Part shown: positions 52,070 through 61,131 of the stretch, in pieces
Layout: every line of letters begins with the position of its first letter
Numbering within the stretch: position 1 is the first letter of the stretch
Notes under the pieces: model-generated
Told to the model about the DNA's origin: nothing
What the model saw: the letters and a program-made list of their open reading frames with translations, nothing else
Database searches by the model: none
From: an uncultured Collinsella sp.
GTDB lineage: Bacteria; Actinomycetota; Coriobacteriia; Coriobacteriales; Coriobacteriaceae
Assembly (NCBI GenBank): GCA_902490405.1
Contig: CABUDS010000010.1
Coordinates: forward strand, 1-64,000
Direction of reading: 5' to 3'
DNA: 64,000 nucleotides
Translations under genes and position numbers: made by a program

Positions 52070-52184
52070 CAATACGTAGGCGGATTTTGATACCTAGAAG
52101 GCCCACATGCCCCCACTAGGCAGCCGGCTTCGCTGCTCAAATTGCTCGAGCTGCAACTTGAACAATCAGCGGCCAGCACCTCTT

Positions 52185-52883
52185 TTAGGCTGCGCTGGTT
52201 TCTTTGTATTCGAAAACCGGCTCTAGGAGGTCTTCTATGCTGCAGTGCAGGGCTTTCGCCATATCCCTTACAGTTGTTACCGAACCTTCGTTGATGTTTC
52301 TCTGGCGCTGTTCGTACATTTGGATTGAGCGGAGTGATACGCCCGATTCGTATGCCAGGTCTTGTTGGGTTTTCTTGAGCCGCTTTCTTGCTAGCGCCAG
52401 TTTGGTTTGACGAGGTGTTTTCTTCGCCATGTCGCAAATAAGACGCGTCACACGTTCCTCCGAGGCTTCATGCCAGGGATGATACAGGTTATGCAGCACA
52501 TCAAACGGAGCGACATGCAGCAGGTCTTCAAAAGACTCTCCCAGGCGCCACTGTAGATACGCCAATATCCAGCCCGTCCAGTATTCCGGTGTTTTCTCAA
52601 ATCGATAGGTACAATCCGGCATCGACCCTGCTTGGTAACCGGACCTTTCGGCGATAAGCGCGAACAGCTCAACGCCCGATTTTCCCGACACTACCCATGC
52701 GTTGCCGCGTTCGAACTCGCGGGCTACGCCGCTCAGACAAAAGAGTTCAGCAACTTCCGATCCTTCTGCCCCATAATCGTTAACGGCATAGTCAAAGCAG
52801 TCGCCGAGGTTGTTCATTGCATCCTCAAGGTAGTAGACGGGGTACGTCCTACTCGGCCCACAATCCGTTAACTCTTGGATCAT
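52185..52883 (-). CDS. XRE-type regulator with a long N-terminal domain
   Basis: 232 residues. The helix-turn-helix is at the C-terminus (ARKRLKKTQQDLAYESGVSL then RSIQMYEQRQRN, about 162-194), reversed from usual. The first 150 residues contain TYPVYYLEDAMNNLGDCFDY and a Gly-Lys-rich middle; I do not recognise a named domain, though this layout resembles regulators from toxin-antitoxin-like cassettes of Actinomycetota. GGGAGGG lies nine bases before the ATG at 52883. It overlaps a gene remnant upstream. Confidence 0.75.
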   Translation of the reverse strand: MIQELTDCGPSRTYPVYYLEDAMNNLGDCFDYAVNDYGAEGSEVAELFCLSGVAREFERGNAWVVSGKSGVELFALIAERSGYQAGSMPDCTYRFEKTPEYWTGWILAYLQWRLGESFEDLLHVAPFDVLHNLYHPWHEASEERVTRLICDMAKKTPRQTKLALARKRLKKTQQDLAYESGVSLRSIQMYEQRQRNINEGSVTTVRDMAKALHCSIEDLLEPVFEYKETSAA

Positions 52884-52980
52884 TTAAATCAACCCTCCCT
52901 GCCATCAAATCCCTAATGTCGACACCTTCGGAATCGAATCCATTCACAGTGTCCAAGTACTTGCGCCGCGCGTTCTGCTC
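52849..52980 (-). pseudogene. C-terminal remnant of a small gene upstream of the XRE regulator
   Basis: An open stretch of 43 codons reads EQNARRKYLDTVNGFD, SEGVDIRDLMAG, then RVDLNDPRVNGLWAE and TAG, clearly protein-like. It is preceded in frame by TGA (52981-52983); the frame further upstream back to an ATG at 53022 adds only MSIGSEYYPRRFE. No good start exists inside, so it looks like a gene broken by a stop or a truncated leftover. The partner gene is the XRE regulator it overlaps. Confidence 0.5.
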
Positions 52981-53020
52981 TCACTCGAAACGCCTGGGAT
53001 AATACTCGGAACCAATTGAC

Positions 53021-53063
53021 ATCACCCCAGTGATAGTTTACCAATAACTATCACTGGGGTGAT
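53021..53063. repeat. 18-bp perfect inverted repeat
   Basis: Arms 53021-53038 and 53046-53063 (ATCACCCCAGTGATAGTT and its complement) around 7 nt, between engB and the gene remnant. No T run, so it may be an operator or the end of an inserted cassette. Confidence 0.8.
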
Positions 53064-53096
53064 ATAGATGAGAGCTTTTGAGGGGCTGCAGCCCGA

Positions 53097-53687
53097 TTAG
53101 AGGCAGGCCTCGGCGATGCGCTTTTTGAGTTCGTCGATGCCGGTGCCGGTTTGGGAGCTTGTGATGATTACGTTCTCGGCCGGGACGTTGAGCTGCTTTT
53201 TGATGGCTGCTGACTGGCGGGCCTGCTGGGTGCGGCTGAGCTTGTCGGCTTTGGTGAGGCAGACGATAAAGTTGAACTCGTTGCCTTGCAGGTAGTCGAT
53301 CATGTCATGATCGAGCTTGCTGGGGTCGTGACGAATGTCAACCAGTGATACAACCAGGTTAAAGCTGCGCTCGGAGTCAAAGAAGTCGCCGATAAGCTCG
53401 GCCCAGCGATCGCGCTCAGCTTTGGAGCGACGGGCGAAACCGTAACCCGGCAGGTCGACAAAATGCACGCCATCGGCCTCAAAGAAGTTGATGTTGCTCG
53501 TTTTGCCCGGCGTACTCGAAACCTTGACCAGGTTCTTGCGGCCAAAAAGCTTGTTCATAATCGACGACTTGCCCACGTTGGAGCGGCCGACAAAGCTCAC
53601 CTCGGGGCAGGTGGACTCGGGAATCTGCGAAACCTTGCCATAGCTGGCGACGAACTTGGCAAGCTGATAGTTAATGGAATCGGCCAT
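53097..53687 (-). CDS. engB: Ribosome-biogenesis GTPase EngB (YihA/YsxC)
   Basis: 196 residues from the ATG at 53687 (AAGGAG five bases upstream). G1 GRSNVGKSS, G3 DLPGYGFA, G4 TKADKLS and the switch STPGKTSNINFF are all intact. Needed for late assembly of the large ribosomal subunit. Downstream of mtnN on the same strand (39 bp). Confidence 0.94.
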   Translation of the reverse strand: MADSINYQLAKFVASYGKVSQIPESTCPEVSFVGRSNVGKSSIMNKLFGRKNLVKVSSTPGKTSNINFFEADGVHFVDLPGYGFARRSKAERDRWAELIGDFFDSERSFNLVVSLVDIRHDPSKLDHDMIDYLQGNEFNFIVCLTKADKLSRTQQARQSAAIKKQLNVPAENVIITSSQTGTGIDELKKRIAEACL

Positions 53688-53726
53688 GGACACTCCTTGG
53701 TCGTAGGTTTTTACAAAACGGGCGCG

Positions 53727-54467
53727 CTATTGCGCGGCGGCAATACGACGAACGATGTCAAGCGTGATGCCGCTCGCGGTGCGAGCGTACTCATCCAGAT
53801 CGAACTCGCGCTCACAAAACGCGTCATATGCCTCGTCACAATTATCGCTGATAGCGCGCAGCACCAGGCAATCGACACCATTCTTGGCCGCGATGTGCGC
53901 AATTGCCGCGCCCTCCATCTCGACGCAATCGGCATGCGTGGCCTCAATCGCAGCGTTACGCATGGCGTCACCCGTAACAAAGCGGTCACCCGTGGCGATA
54001 GTGCCACACAGGAACTGCTTGGGGTCCTTCTCCGCAGAAGTCTCCTCCGTCGAGGCATCCACAAATCCATGCTCGGCAAGCACGGCGGCAGCAACATCAA
54101 CCAACGCCGGCGTCGAGACAAACTCCTCGAGCCCCGGCGCCGACTCGGCAATGAGTGCCGTGTCAGTATCCAGATAGCGCAGGCACTTGCCAATAACCAC
54201 GTCGTTAATATGGAGCTTAGGGTTTAGGCCGCCCGCGATACCCGAAAACACAACTGCCCGCGGGGCGTATTTGCTGATGAGATGCTGCGTTGCGGCGGCG
54301 GCATTCACGGTGCCCATGCCAGCGGTCGTGGCGACTACTGTCAGACCGTCAAGCTCGCCGCTTACAACGGTCAAGCCCGCCTCTTGCGACACATGAGCGC
54401 CGTTCAGTTCTTCTTTAATCTGCGTAACCTCTTTTTCGAGTGCGCCTATGATCGCGATGGTTGCCAT
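53727..54467 (-). CDS. mtnN: 5'-methylthioadenosine/S-adenosylhomocysteine nucleosidase
   Basis: 246 residues from the ATG at 54467. TIAIIGALEKEVTQI at the start, VVFSGIAGGLNP in the middle, MEGAAIAHIAAKNGV with the ribose-contacting Met-Glu, and ISDNCDE with the catalytic Asp. Cleaves the glycosidic bond of MTA and SAH in methyl-cycle recycling. Followed by engB. Confidence 0.93.
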   Translation of the reverse strand: MATIAIIGALEKEVTQIKEELNGAHVSQEAGLTVVSGELDGLTVVATTAGMGTVNAAAATQHLISKYAPRAVVFSGIAGGLNPKLHINDVVIGKCLRYLDTDTALIAESAPGLEEFVSTPALVDVAAAVLAEHGFVDASTEETSAEKDPKQFLCGTIATGDRFVTGDAMRNAAIEATHADCVEMEGAAIAHIAAKNGVDCLVLRAISDNCDEAYDAFCEREFDLDEYARTASGITLDIVRRIAAAQ

Positions 54468-54547
54468 GCCATCCCCCCAAATTCGTGCAAATTGCTTATC
54501 CACGGTATGGTACCAGCATTTTGGTTCTTTCACTTTTTACGAAGTCG

Positions 54548-55666
54548 CTAGGCCAACGAGGACCGCACATCATAGAGCGCCTTTGCAATCGCAGCCGTAA
54601 CCTCGCTCGAGCGATCGCTCCACGGCATCGACGTCATGACGCTCATAACATAGCTATGGCCGTCGACGTCGATCAGTCCGGCATCGCATGTCGAATAGCA
54701 ACCGTCCTCGCTGATCCAACCCGCCTTGTTGCGCACCAAGACCTGATCGTCCGCAATGCCATCGCGAATAAACGATCGGGTCGTAGAGGTCAGAAGGCCC
54801 GACAGCCATTGCGACGTCTCGGTGTCACAGCTCAAATACTCACTCATCTCGCACCACAACTTGGCCGAGGTGCGCGGGCAGTAGGTCGGAAAATCACTCA
54901 TCGGATCCAGTGCCGTTTCGTTATCAACACCCAGGTTGGCAATCCAATCCTCATAGCCATCATGGTCAAACGCCGCGCGTAACGCGATAAACGAATCGTT
55001 GTCCGAGTTGACGACGGCATTCTCGATAAGGTCGCGTACCGTCTGCCAGCCCATGCTGTAACCACCATACGTGGCTAAAGCCCAATCGAGCGACACCTGC
55101 CCCGATTCGACCAACGTCTCGCAAATATAGAGCGCATACAGCGCCTTGTAACTGCTCGCTCCATACACCGCGACATCGGCGTTATACGTCACGCCCCTAC
55201 CGCTCGATAGGTCGTAGAACACTACGCCTGCGTCGCCCAGCTCCTGCGCCCGACTCAGGGCATCCTGGAGCGAGGTAAGGCTCTGATCCTCCAAGGTAGG
55301 AGTCTTGTTATCCACCAACGAGAAGGTTTGAACGGTATCACCCGAAGGGATATCGTTGAAGTCCGCCTTCGAAAGTCTCGTCTTGAGATCTGCCGTCGAC
55401 AGAGCTTGATCTGCCGACGCTTTGGACTTTGAAACCTTCTCGTTTTGCAGCTGTACCGTTGACGCATCTGAGCGCACCGTTCGCTCCAAGGCGTGGGTTT
55501 TAACGGCAATTCCGAGGATAAAAACCGCTAACGCTAGCATTCCTATGGCGGCAATCTTCGCCCCGCGAAAGCGAGCGTCGGCAAGGCCGCGCGAAGACGT
55601 GCCCTTCGTCTCATATCTGCTGCCATGCTGCGGCACATACTCGTCCCGCGATTTGCCCTTTCGCAC
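54548..55666 (-). CDS. Class A beta-lactamase-like serine hydrolase, membrane-anchored
   Basis: 372 residues from a GTG at 55666, with AGGAG five bases upstream. One helix (IAAIGMLALAVFILGIAV, about 40-57) anchors it. The extracellular part has the SxxK motif (YGASSYKALYALY), SDN (VVNSDNDSF) and KAG in place of KTG (VRNKAGWIS). So it is an active-looking serine hydrolase of the beta-lactamase fold. Resistance is not implied; cell-wall roles are equally possible. A charged linker (about 60-150) precedes the domain. Confidence 0.8.
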   Translation of the reverse strand: MRKGKSRDEYVPQHGSRYETKGTSSRGLADARFRGAKIAAIGMLALAVFILGIAVKTHALERTVRSDASTVQLQNEKVSKSKASADQALSTADLKTRLSKADFNDIPSGDTVQTFSLVDNKTPTLEDQSLTSLQDALSRAQELGDAGVVFYDLSSGRGVTYNADVAVYGASSYKALYALYICETLVESGQVSLDWALATYGGYSMGWQTVRDLIENAVVNSDNDSFIALRAAFDHDGYEDWIANLGVDNETALDPMSDFPTYCPRTSAKLWCEMSEYLSCDTETSQWLSGLLTSTTRSFIRDGIADDQVLVRNKAGWISEDGCYSTCDAGLIDVDGHSYVMSVMTSMPWSDRSSEVTAAIAKALYDVRSSLA

Positions 55667-55824
55667 GTGGTCTCCTGATTGTGACCGTTCATATACGAGC
55701 AGCATAATACTGAGCAGCCATTTCTTTCCCAAATTGTTTGACACCGTTTAAGGCGTCTTTAAAGAAACCACAAGCGTATTTATCCAAATGGCACGATTCT
55801 GTTGCGCATCTCCGCCCAAAACGC

Positions 55825-55891
55825 AGTTGCGGTGAAATAGTTCCTGTTTGGACAGCATAGGCCGATACACAAGAACTATTCCACCGCAACT
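55825..55891. repeat. GTTGCGGTGA palindrome, copy 3
   Basis: AGTTGCGGTGAAATAGTTC pairs with GAACTATTCCACCGCAACT, one mismatch, loop about 29 nt. The gap 55745-55961 holds nothing else recognisable. Confidence 0.8.
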
Positions 55892-55961
55892 TGACGGGGC
55901 TCTTTAGCAATCAACTAGGCGCCCGGGGGCACTCATTTAAGTCTGTCCCCAATGAGTGCTG

Positions 55962-56780
55962 CTAGCCGATGGCGTTTTTGAGTTCCGTACGGCGCTTTTT
56001 CATGCCGGTCATAACGGCATTGCGCAACTCGGGCATGCGCGCGGTATCCATCTGGGGCACGCCCTCAAGCTTATAGGGAATGCCCAGCTGCTCGTACTTG
56101 ACAACACCCATCGTGTGATACGGCAGCATCTCCAGGCCGACCACGTTATGCCACGGGGCAATCAGGCGGCCGAGTGCCTCGCACTCCTCCACCGTGTCGG
56201 TAATGCCCGGCACCACCACGTGACGGATAACGACCTTGATCTTGCGACGCGCGAGCTCATCACCAAACGCCAGAATGCGTGCGGGATCGCAACCGGTCAA
56301 CTTTTTATGCTCGACGGGATCGGCGTGTTTAATGTCGAGCAGCACCATATCGGTCTCGTTGAGCACAGCATCGAACTTCTCCGGATGCTTGGGATCAAAC
56401 GCATATCCGCAGCTATCAAGGCAGGTGTGCACGCGACCATCGGGGTTGTTATGCATGGCACGGAACAGGTCGGCCAAAAACTCGGGCTGCAGGAGCGGCT
56501 CGCCACCCGAAACCGTAATTCCGCCGCTGCGGTAAAACTCATGGTTACTCTGGAACTCGTCCATCAGGTGCTCGACGGTCACCATGGTGCCGCCGTTAAC
56601 CGACCAGGTATCGGGGTTGTGGCAATACGCACAACGCATGGGGCAGCCCTGAACAAACACCACAAAGCGGATGCCGGGTCCGTCGACAGTTCCCATCGTT
56701 TCAATCGAATGTACGCGGCCCAGGGTAAACGCAGAGTCCTCGGGACGAGCATCCACACCTTCGAGCGTCATCTCAGCCAT
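55962..56780 (-). CDS. pflA: Pyruvate formate-lyase activating enzyme
   Basis: 272 residues from the ATG at 56780. Radical SAM cluster motif GCPMRCAYCHNP (C-x3-C-x2-C, about 52-58), GTVDGPGIRFVVF ahead, and GGEPLLQPEF. It installs the glycyl radical in pyruvate formate-lyase, or in a related glycyl-radical enzyme. No lyase gene is adjacent. Indicates anaerobic metabolism. Monocistronic. Confidence 0.9.
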   Translation of the reverse strand: MAEMTLEGVDARPEDSAFTLGRVHSIETMGTVDGPGIRFVVFVQGCPMRCAYCHNPDTWSVNGGTMVTVEHLMDEFQSNHEFYRSGGITVSGGEPLLQPEFLADLFRAMHNNPDGRVHTCLDSCGYAFDPKHPEKFDAVLNETDMVLLDIKHADPVEHKKLTGCDPARILAFGDELARRKIKVVIRHVVVPGITDTVEECEALGRLIAPWHNVVGLEMLPYHTMGVVKYEQLGIPYKLEGVPQMDTARMPELRNAVMTGMKKRRTELKNAIG

Positions 56781-56901
56781 TCCCGCTACCTTGCCTTTCA
56801 TTGGTTTTAGCTACATAAATGCCAGAGTCATTCTAGCCCATACGCATGATGGCGAAACGGTTTAGCGGTCAATTGGGTTATCCTATTTGGCCCTACGCAA
56901 G

Positions 56902-56936
56902 AGCGGCGGGAGGGTTGTCGCAACCCGCCCGCCGCT
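56902..56936 (-). terminator. degV terminator
   Basis: On the minus strand AGCGGCGGG and GGGTTG pair with CAACCC and CCCGCCGCT, then CTTG. Confidence 0.7.
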
Positions 56937-56967
56937 GTGGCGATAGATATCAATAGACGCCAGGCCT

Positions 56968-57822
56968 TTACGCCTTAAGCGTGAGCACCGCACCGAAGGC
57001 GGTCGGGCCGCAGTGGCTCGAGATGACGCCGCCAACCTGAGTCCAGGTAATGTCCTTAAAGCCCAGGTCGCGCGCATAGACTTCCATGTCGTCGCGCAAC
57101 TCCTCGGAAAGACCCACCGAATACGCCAGGCCAATATGCGAGTAGTCGATCTCGCCCTTCGTTACCATGTGGTCAAGAAAGGCACGGGCGCACTTGAGCA
57201 TAGAACCGCGGAACTTCTTGGTCGCCACGAATTTACCACCCGTCACCTCGATGCAGGGCTTAATCTTGAGCAGGTGGGCGCCAAGGAATGCCACGTTGGA
57301 CAGACGACCTCCCGCCTTAAGGAAGGCAAGGTCGGTAGGAACAAAGCCCAACAGCACGCGGTCCATGACGGAATTCGTAAATGCAAAGATCTCGTCGACG
57401 GTGGCATCGGGGTGGGCCTCGATGTATTTGGCAGTCTCGACGACAACGAGCGACTGGCCTACCGAGACAAAGCGCGTGTCCATGGAGAACACGTAGTCGC
57501 GCCCCTCCGCTGCAATCTTCGAGGACTGATGCGAACAGGTCGTGGCCTCGGAATATGCAAGATGCAAAATGGTCGCGTCGGGCTGCTCGGCATGAATGCG
57601 GTCGTACACGTGAGCAAAATCCGCAGGCGAGCAGCCACTGGTCTTGGGCATCACACCAAACTCGTTACAGCGCGAGTAAATCTCGAGCGGATCGATCGAG
57701 CCGTCCTCGACGGTCTCGTCACCAATCGTGACATGCATAGGCACGCGCACGATGCCGTAGCGCTCGCAGAGCTCCGGCGTCACATCCGACCCAGACTCAA
57801 CCACGATTACGTACTTGCCCAT
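56968..57822 (-). CDS. DegV family fatty-acid-binding protein
   Basis: 284 residues from the ATG at 57822. Begins YVIVVESGSDVTPEL, with TSGCSPADFAHVY (lipid-head-binding Ser region), VFSMDTRFVSVGQSLVV, and AFLKAGGRLSN leading into the second domain. DegV/FakB-like proteins bind fatty acids, often for a fatty-acid kinase; no kinase is adjacent. Confidence 0.88.
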   Translation of the reverse strand: MGKYVIVVESGSDVTPELCERYGIVRVPMHVTIGDETVEDGSIDPLEIYSRCNEFGVMPKTSGCSPADFAHVYDRIHAEQPDATILHLAYSEATTCSHQSSKIAAEGRDYVFSMDTRFVSVGQSLVVVETAKYIEAHPDATVDEIFAFTNSVMDRVLLGFVPTDLAFLKAGGRLSNVAFLGAHLLKIKPCIEVTGGKFVATKKFRGSMLKCARAFLDHMVTKGEIDYSHIGLAYSVGLSEELRDDMEVYARDLGFKDITWTQVGGVISSHCGPTAFGAVLTLKA

Positions 57823-58010
57823 TATCATCACAACCCATCTCGACGTTGGCTTTTGAATATGTGACGCACGTCCGCCGTCCTGCTGCAGAACGGCCTCCAA
57901 GCGCCAAAGAGACGCCGCCCCTTGCACACAACAATGGACAGCGTCTCCCTGGAAAACTCCGTGCTTATCTGAGATTCTACACGGTTTATTAAGGAGTGTT
58001 ACTTATTCCG

Positions 58011-58041
58011 CAAACGGTAGCTATACGCGATAAACGGTAGC
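58011..58041. repeat. Direct repeat AAACGGTAGC
   Basis: AAACGGTAGC occurs at 58012 and 58032, 20 bp apart, in the gap between degV and the GH32 gene. It resembles part of the LacI-site sequence at 62625 (CAAACGG) but is not clearly an operator. An inverted GAGACGC/GCGTCTC pair lies nearer degV. Confidence 0.4.
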
Positions 58042-58090
58042 CACCAAGAAAGCCCATGTATCCAAAACGCCACGGTCTTTCATAATGCAG

Positions 58091-59533
58091 CTAACGAGCC
58101 AGACGGTAAAGCTCCATCGAGACGTCACCCTCAGCGCGCAGCTGCATCACCGGTGTTGCGGACGAATAGGTGCGACTCGTAAGCGCAACCTCGCCGTCGT
58201 TGACAAATACCTCGATCATCGTGGTATCCGAAAGGACTCGCAAGTCGCAAAGCTCGTCGAGCTCAACCGACCTCTCGTCGCGCCCATGGCTCTCATCGCC
58301 CATATCGAGCGTGAGCATTCCATTGGCATAGCGCACGACAACGCCCTCACGAACTTCCAGCTCGACAGATTTCGCCCCCTGGCACGACACGACGGCATCA
58401 AACAGCCTGCCGGGGCAGTCGACGGTCTCGCCGGCGGCCACCGAAACACACTCCTTGCGCAGTTGCTCGATCTCGCGCGCGGGCCACTGACAGAGCTTAC
58501 CGTCGCGCATATTCAGCACCCTCGGCACGGTAAGCGCGCACTGCCATCCGCGTTCCACCGTCGGGTATTGAGCCGTTGCATCGGGACAGCCCGCCCAACC
58601 GATCATAATCCGTCGGCCATCGGCATCTGCAAATGATTGAGGGGCATAGAAGTCAAAACCTGCATCGACCATCTGGGGCTTGCCCGATTCGACAATGGCA
58701 AAGCAAGGCTTTTCCCAATCGGCCTTGATGCGGAACCACACGCACTGGTGCGGGTTTCGGTAACGCCAACCATCGGCGGGCACGCCCTGTGGGCAGCAAA
58801 CGAGGATTAACTCGCCATCGAGCTCAAACAGATCCGGGCACTCCCACATAAAACCGAACTTCTCGCCGAGTTCAATACGCGTCGCATATTGCCAGCCCTC
58901 TAGATCGAGCGAAGTATAGACAAGCACACAGCCACGGTCGTCTTTCGTACGAGCGCCCAGAACCATGTAGTAGATACCGTCGTGTTCAAGGATTTTGGGG
59001 TCGCGTACGTGCGTACCGATATCGTCGGGGTAATCGACCGGCCCAACAGCCGTGCGCTTCTCCCCCAATTTATCGGGGTTCTCGGCAACCATATGAATTT
59101 GGTTTTGCTCACGGCCCGTCAACACGTAGTCGTAATCATCGCGGTCAAAATGCTTGACGTTGCCGGTATAGAAGTAGTGAATCTTGCCGCCGTGTACAAA
59201 GGCAGAACCAGAATACGCTCCACTCGAATCCAAATCAGAATCGGGGAACAGCACAGGGCCACGATTCTCGTACGTCACAAAATCCTTTGTTGTCAGATGA
59301 TTCCAAAGCACTGGACCGCCATGCGCAGCATCGAACGGATCGTATTGATGATAGATGTGATACGTATCACCAATCTGCACCAAACCGTTGGGGTCGTTGA
59401 GCCAGCCAAGCTCAGGCTCCACATGGAACAAAAGCCTATCGGGGTCGGACGCGATGCGAGCCGCCGTCTCATCCTGTCCAGCTCGCCATTGCTCATAGTC
59501 CGCGCGTGTCACCTTATTTTTTTGATTAAACAT
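58091..59533 (-). CDS. GH32 beta-fructosidase (sucrose-6-phosphate hydrolase type)
   Basis: 480 residues. The nucleophile Asp is in LGWLNDPNGLVQ (about 42), the stabilising Asp in HVRDPKILE (about 165), and the acid/base Glu in FMWECPDLF (about 225). A C-terminal beta-sandwich follows. Hydrolyses sucrose-6-phosphate or short fructans in the cytoplasm. Last gene of the lacI-GH32-PTS-GH32 operon; a G-U-rich hairpin lies between the PTS gene and this one. Confidence 0.92.
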   Translation of the reverse strand: MFNQKNKVTRADYEQWRAGQDETAARIASDPDRLLFHVEPELGWLNDPNGLVQIGDTYHIYHQYDPFDAAHGGPVLWNHLTTKDFVTYENRGPVLFPDSDLDSSGAYSGSAFVHGGKIHYFYTGNVKHFDRDDYDYVLTGREQNQIHMVAENPDKLGEKRTAVGPVDYPDDIGTHVRDPKILEHDGIYYMVLGARTKDDRGCVLVYTSLDLEGWQYATRIELGEKFGFMWECPDLFELDGELILVCCPQGVPADGWRYRNPHQCVWFRIKADWEKPCFAIVESGKPQMVDAGFDFYAPQSFADADGRRIMIGWAGCPDATAQYPTVERGWQCALTVPRVLNMRDGKLCQWPAREIEQLRKECVSVAAGETVDCPGRLFDAVVSCQGAKSVELEVREGVVVRYANGMLTLDMGDESHGRDERSVELDELCDLRVLSDTTMIEVFVNDGEVALTSRTYSSATPVMQLRAEGDVSMELYRLAR

Positions 59534-59561
59534 CGCCGTTGACTTTCTCGTCTATAGGAAA

Positions 59562-59600
59562 GGACGCTCGACTCACACGAGCCGAACGCCCTTCCTCAAA
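59562..59600 (-). terminator. Intercistronic hairpin between PTS and GH32 genes
   Basis: On the minus strand GGGCGTTCGGCTC, GTGT, GAGTCGAGCGTCC form a 13-bp stem with several G-T pairs, then TTTCC. Probable attenuator or processing site; edges approximate. Confidence 0.5.
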
Positions 59601-59634
59601 TGGACTTATCCGCACATTACGCTGAACGGCTCAA

Positions 59635-61086
59635 CTAGAAGCTGACATCGAAGCCAGCGCCCGCGCCCTCCTCATCGGTGGTCGGAACGCCCTTTGCCTT
59701 GTTGTAGGCAAAGATCAGGATGATTGGAACGAGGAAGGCGATCAGATTGCCAGCCACATACCACACGAGGGTCTCGGGCGTGACGATGAGCAGGCCAAGT
59801 ACGCCGGTCAGACCCTGACCGATAGCGCGCACCTCAAAGAGCTTCACGAAGGCACCGCCGCAGCCCGCACCGATGCAGGCGCAGATGAACGGGATGATCG
59901 AGTAGCGCATGTTTGCAGCAAAGATTGCGGGCTCGGAGATACCGACCAGCGTCGGGATAAAGGAAGACATGCAGATATTGCGCTCTTTGGAGTGCTTCTT
60001 GTGAATGAGATACATGCCGACGGCGCCACCGCCCTGGGCGATGATGGAAACCGACCAGATGGCCTGGATGTAATTGAAGCCGGTCGTGGCGACGAGGTTG
60101 GCCTCGATACCCTGAATGAACTGGTGCGTACCGGTAACGACAAGCGGCTGCAGGAACGCGGCAAAGACGAAGGCACCAAAGACGCCCATCCTGTTGTACA
60201 GGACGTCGATCACGCCAGCGAGAACATCGCCAATCAGGTTGCCGAGCGGGCCGAACACGGTGAACAGGGCGACGTTAGCAAGAATCAGGGTAACGGTCGG
60301 GACAAAGACGAACGAAACGACCTCGGGGATGTACTTCTGGGCAATCTTCTCGACCTTGGCCATAAACCAGGCAGTCAGGATTGCAGGGAACACGCCGCCC
60401 TGGAAAGCAACCATGGGAATGGAGAGCGGACCAAAGTTCCAGTACTCAGCACCCGACGGATCCATAACAAACGCATTGCGGTTCATAAGGCTCGGGTGAA
60501 CCATGACGATACCGACGAGGATGCCCAGAATCGGGTTACCGCCAAAACGCTTCACCGCGCTGTACATAACCAGGACAGGCAGGTAGTCAAACGTGGTGGC
60601 GATAATGGCAAAGAAGCTTGCGAGGTTCTTGAGGAACTCGCTGTGATCGGCAAGGCTGCCTTCCATGCCAAAGAGGCCGTTGGCAACGATCAGGGACTTA
60701 AGGCCGATGATGATAGCAGCGCCGACGAAAGCGGGGATGATGGGGATAAAGATGTCCGAGAATACCTTGAGGACCGAGAAGAACTTGCCCTTCTTGTCCG
60801 CCTCGGCGCCCTTGACCTCGGAAGCGCTGATCTCCTTAACGCCCGTCAGAGCCATAAACTCATCGTAGACCTTGTTGACGGTACCGGTACCGAAGATGAT
60901 CATGAGCTGGCCGCTGTTGTACAGCACGCCCTTGACGCCATCGATGTTCTCGAGCTCGGCCTTGTTGTACTTGCTCGTATCCTTGAGCACCAGACGCAGA
61001 CGCGTAACGCAATGCGTGGCGCCCTCGATGTTCTCCAGACCGCCGACGTTATCGACGACTTGCTGAGACACTATTTTGTAGTCCAT
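59635..61086 (-). CDS. Sucrose-type PTS transporter EIIBC
   Basis: 483 residues from the ATG at 61086 (GGAGAGGAA upstream). The EIIB domain has the phosphorylated Cys in GATHCVTRLRLVL (about 27); EIIC follows with about 10 helices (IPIIPAFVGAAIIIGLKSLI, GISEPAIFAANMRYSIIPF). No EIIA domain, so it should use a glucose-type EIIA encoded elsewhere. Imports and phosphorylates a beta-fructoside, probably sucrose given the flanking GH32 genes. Confidence 0.93.
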   Translation of the reverse strand: MDYKIVSQQVVDNVGGLENIEGATHCVTRLRLVLKDTSKYNKAELENIDGVKGVLYNSGQLMIIFGTGTVNKVYDEFMALTGVKEISASEVKGAEADKKGKFFSVLKVFSDIFIPIIPAFVGAAIIIGLKSLIVANGLFGMEGSLADHSEFLKNLASFFAIIATTFDYLPVLVMYSAVKRFGGNPILGILVGIVMVHPSLMNRNAFVMDPSGAEYWNFGPLSIPMVAFQGGVFPAILTAWFMAKVEKIAQKYIPEVVSFVFVPTVTLILANVALFTVFGPLGNLIGDVLAGVIDVLYNRMGVFGAFVFAAFLQPLVVTGTHQFIQGIEANLVATTGFNYIQAIWSVSIIAQGGGAVGMYLIHKKHSKERNICMSSFIPTLVGISEPAIFAANMRYSIIPFICACIGAGCGGAFVKLFEVRAIGQGLTGVLGLLIVTPETLVWYVAGNLIAFLVPIILIFAYNKAKGVPTTDEEGAGAGFDVSF

Positions 61087-61131
61087 GTTCCTCTCCATTC
61101 CCTTACGAAATCATAAGACGTTTTGATGCCA

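Noticed and set aside
54548..55666. Antibiotic resistance beta-lactamase
   Set aside because: The fold motifs fit, but KAG instead of KTG and the long anchored linker make a resistance role unproven; left as a serine hydrolase.
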